Shown here: positions 62,136 through 64,000 of the stretch, piece by piece
Position numbering within the stretch: position 1 is the stretch's first letter
How the letters are laid out: each line of letters starts with the position of its first letter
Source: Paenibacillus taichungensis
GTDB taxonomy: Bacteria > Bacillota > Bacilli > Paenibacillales > Paenibacillaceae
Direction: 5' to 3'
NCBI RefSeq assembly: GCF_003287275.1
Contig: NZ_QEVW01000006.1
Coordinates: 186,001 to 250,000 of the forward strand
DNA: 64,000 bases
Program-made: the position numbers and the translations under genes
Notes under the pieces: model-generated
Database searches by the model: none
Told to the model about the DNA's origin: nothing
What the model saw: the letters and a program-made list of their open reading frames with translations, nothing else

Positions 62136-63617
62136 TTATTCCGACTGACATTCAACCCGGATGGGGGATAGCTCGTAGATATGAAGCGAAGCAAATACTA
62201 CATCCTTATTTTCGGACCGAACAGAGATTCCCTCGGAACCTACATCCGGATAGATCAGATCCGTAATAACCGCTTGACCGTCATTGGCAAATACCTCTAC
62301 GGATGAGTAATCCACATAAATACGCAGATGTTGGTTTCCGTCCACTGCTTTTAATCCAGCTGCATGGCGACCCATGAAATGTTCATGAAAACCCGATATA
62401 CCCGATCGACTGCGATCAACATATACCTCATTCTGGCTAGCGTCCACACCAATGAGCGTTTCGTTGTCCGCACCACTTCGTAATGCAAATTGAACAGACT
62501 GATCAGAAGCCCATTCCGCATAAATCTCATAGTTTACTAGGCGCAAGGTGTTCAACTGCTCACTCACTTGACTGATGGAAGCATTCCGTAAGGACAGTAC
62601 TGGCGTACGGGCGTGCTTGAGCTCGCGTGCAGGACGCTGAACCAGCAGGACTTCTCCGTCCCTTTTCTCCAATGTCAGCTCTCTTGCAATCGTCATCGCA
62701 CCGCGGTAACCTTCGGTTGGTGTCTGATTGGCATACATCCAATTGCTCATCCAGCCCATAAACAGGCGTCTGCCGTCTTCTGCCGGAATGTCGGACCAAC
62801 TGACCCCTGCGTAGTTATCCCGACCATGATCAAGCCAGCGAACGGTAAGGGAAGCTTCATCTGGAACAAATGTAAGCCCATCAAAATCTCCAGTGAAGTA
62901 CTGCGTCCTGGAGCCCTCCTTAAAGGCCGGATCTGCACCAATGCTGACGAGCATCACCCATTTCTCCTGGCTCGCATCCCCATCCACGGCCAGCGGGAAC
63001 AGATCAGGGCACTCCCAGACGCCATCATGCGAACCGATCCCGGCGCCGAATTCACTGCCCAATGCCCAATCCTTCAGATCGGGAGAATGGTACAGACATA
63101 CCGTCTGACCACAAGCGATAATCATAACCCATTCCTTGGTCTGCTCATGCCAGAACACTTTGGGATCACGGAAATCCACGAACGACTCATGCTCCAGCAC
63201 CGGATTCCCCTCGTATTTCATCCATGTTCTGCCACTGTCCTTACTATAAGCAAGGCTCTGTCGCTGAATTGGATGATCGTTTGGCACCTCCTGATGATGG
63301 GTGAAAATAGCCACCAGTCCTGGCTCATCGTCAAAGAATCCGGACGTATTGTTCCAGTCCACCACGGCACTGCCGGAGAATATCATGCCAAGTTCATCCG
63401 GCGTCAAAGCTACAGGAAGCTCTTCCCAGGTAACCAGATCCTTGGTCACCGCATGTCCCCAATGCATTGGTCCCCAGGTTGTGCCAAACGGTTGATGCTG
63501 ATAGAACAGGTGATACTCACCTTTGAAAAATACCATGCCATTCGGGTCATTCATCCACTTCTCCTTGGGTGAGAAGTGATAGACGCCCCGGTAATCGATT
63601 GTTGAAATGGTAGACAT
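62136..63617 (-). CDS. Cytoplasmic GH32 enzyme (sucrose/sucrose-6-phosphate hydrolase or fructosidase)
   Basis: 493 residues without signal peptide. WMNDPNGMVFFKGEYHLFYQHQPFGTTWGPMHWGHA holds the nucleophile Asp, FRDPKV the stabiliser Asp and WECPDLFPLA the acid/base Glu, followed by a beta-sandwich with IYVDYSSVEVFANDGQ. It cleaves fructose from imported fructo-oligosaccharide, sucrose or its phosphate. No PTS gene is visible, and an ABC binding protein lies upstream, so unphosphorylated oligosaccharide is the likelier substrate. Confidence 0.93.
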   Translation of the reverse strand: MSTISTIDYRGVYHFSPKEKWMNDPNGMVFFKGEYHLFYQHQPFGTTWGPMHWGHAVTKDLVTWEELPVALTPDELGMIFSGSAVVDWNNTSGFFDDEPGLVAIFTHHQEVPNDHPIQRQSLAYSKDSGRTWMKYEGNPVLEHESFVDFRDPKVFWHEQTKEWVMIIACGQTVCLYHSPDLKDWALGSEFGAGIGSHDGVWECPDLFPLAVDGDASQEKWVMLVSIGADPAFKEGSRTQYFTGDFDGLTFVPDEASLTVRWLDHGRDNYAGVSWSDIPAEDGRRLFMGWMSNWMYANQTPTEGYRGAMTIARELTLEKRDGEVLLVQRPARELKHARTPVLSLRNASISQVSEQLNTLRLVNYEIYAEWASDQSVQFALRSGADNETLIGVDASQNEVYVDRSRSGISGFHEHFMGRHAAGLKAVDGNQHLRIYVDYSSVEVFANDGQAVITDLIYPDVGSEGISVRSENKDVVFASLHIYELSPIRVECQSE

Positions 63618-63717
63618 ATTGGTTTACTCCTTTGAATCAAACTGTTGAAGAGGAAACTTTGCTTCACTCACGCACCTTAATGCTATGTACGGCAAGAGTC
63701 TCCTCATCCAGTTTGTT

Positions 63718-64000
63718 TTATTGGGTGTTGCGGTCATATCCCGCTTGTTTAATCTGCAGCCACTCTTGTAATCCCAGACGATCCAGCTCTTTCAGATAAG
63801 CGTCCCACTCCTGATCGATCTTTCCATTCTGGTACCATTCCGTGCGCATACGCAGCACATAGGCGAACAGATCAGTCTCAATGGTGGAAAGGCGGTCGAG
63901 TTCATCGATTGAGAAAAATACACTTGGATAGACGTTTTCTGCTTTCATATGCGGAACCATATATTTATCAAGCAGGTCCATACGCCATGCAGCATCTTCC
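63718..64000 (-). CDS. C-terminal end of an extracellular sugar-binding lipoprotein (LplA/LipO type), cut by the window
   Basis: About 93 residues remain, open to the right edge. KAENVYPSVFFSIDELDRLS, LRMRTEWYQNGKIDQEWDAYLKELDRLGLQEWLQIKQAGYDR is the conserved end of family-1 LplA/YtcQ-type binding proteins, which feed oligosaccharide ABC permeases. It lies 101 bases before the GH32 gene on the same strand and probably captures fructo-oligosaccharides. Confidence 0.82.
   Translation of the reverse strand, partial: EDAAWRMDLLDKYMVPHMKAENVYPSVFFSIDELDRLSTIETDLFAYVLRMRTEWYQNGKIDQEWDAYLKELDRLGLQEWLQIKQAGYDRNTQ

Overview
The window looks like chromosomal DNA of an endospore-forming Firmicute, most probably Paenibacillus. 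The evidence is a GerA-type germinant receptor operon, a bacterial nitric oxide synthase, strong AGGAGG-type ribosome binding sites before nearly every gene, frequent GTG/TTG starts, abundant secreted and intracellular glycosidases, and PerR/Fnr/NrdR-style operators. I see no rRNA or tRNA gene, CRISPR array, insertion sequence or prophage. The genus call is inference from gene content only.

Layout. 1-7.4 kb: a cut-off short-chain dehydrogenase, an orphan uroporphyrinogen-III synthase, the four-gene ger operon (A, C, a small membrane gene, B), an unknown gene and a pirin. 7.6-9.4 kb: DoxX, a BlaR1-like M56 protease and its BlaI-type repressor. 9.6-12.6 kb: catalase, an atypical OmpR-type regulator and PerR, with PerR-like boxes before katA and perR and again before dps at 48.1 kb. 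12.8-19.9 kb: diguanylate cyclase, aldo/keto reductase, secreted GH5 glucanase divergent from a LacI regulator, and a hybrid histidine kinase with decayed ATP-binding motifs. 20.2-25.8 kb: anaerobic ribonucleotide reductase nrdDG behind an Fnr site and two NrdR boxes, then metE behind a cobalamin riboswitch. 25.9-40.2 kb: GH3 beta-glucosidase, Rieske oxidoreductase, a PadR/HAAS/DUF4097 trio, and assorted redox enzymes, regulators and a CDF transporter.

40.5-44.3 kb is a potABCD polyamine operon, followed by an MFS transporter, a NUDIX remnant, nos, dps and a HAD phosphatase. 49.3-56.4 kb is a second Pot-type ABC operon, but it encloses a nucleoside hydrolase and an adenine deaminase, so I read it as a predicted nucleoside/purine uptake and salvage system. 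57.3-64 kb is a fructan-utilisation locus: a very large secreted multidomain GH32, a fructokinase, a cytoplasmic GH32 and the end of a lipoprotein sugar-binding gene.

The least-explained feature is a family of about 110-150 bp palindromic intergenic elements (40.2, 53.9, 55.1 and 56.4 kb). They share a core (CGCTGTTATCCCC) while their arms differ in sequence but still pair. Three of them sit inside the nucleoside-salvage operon, and two of those frame the nucleoside hydrolase gene.

Two themes connect the genes: oxygen and peroxide response (PerR, katA, dps, nos, Fnr-controlled nrdDG) and polysaccharide use (GH5, GH3 and GH32 enzymes with CG-centred LacI/CcpA-type operators).
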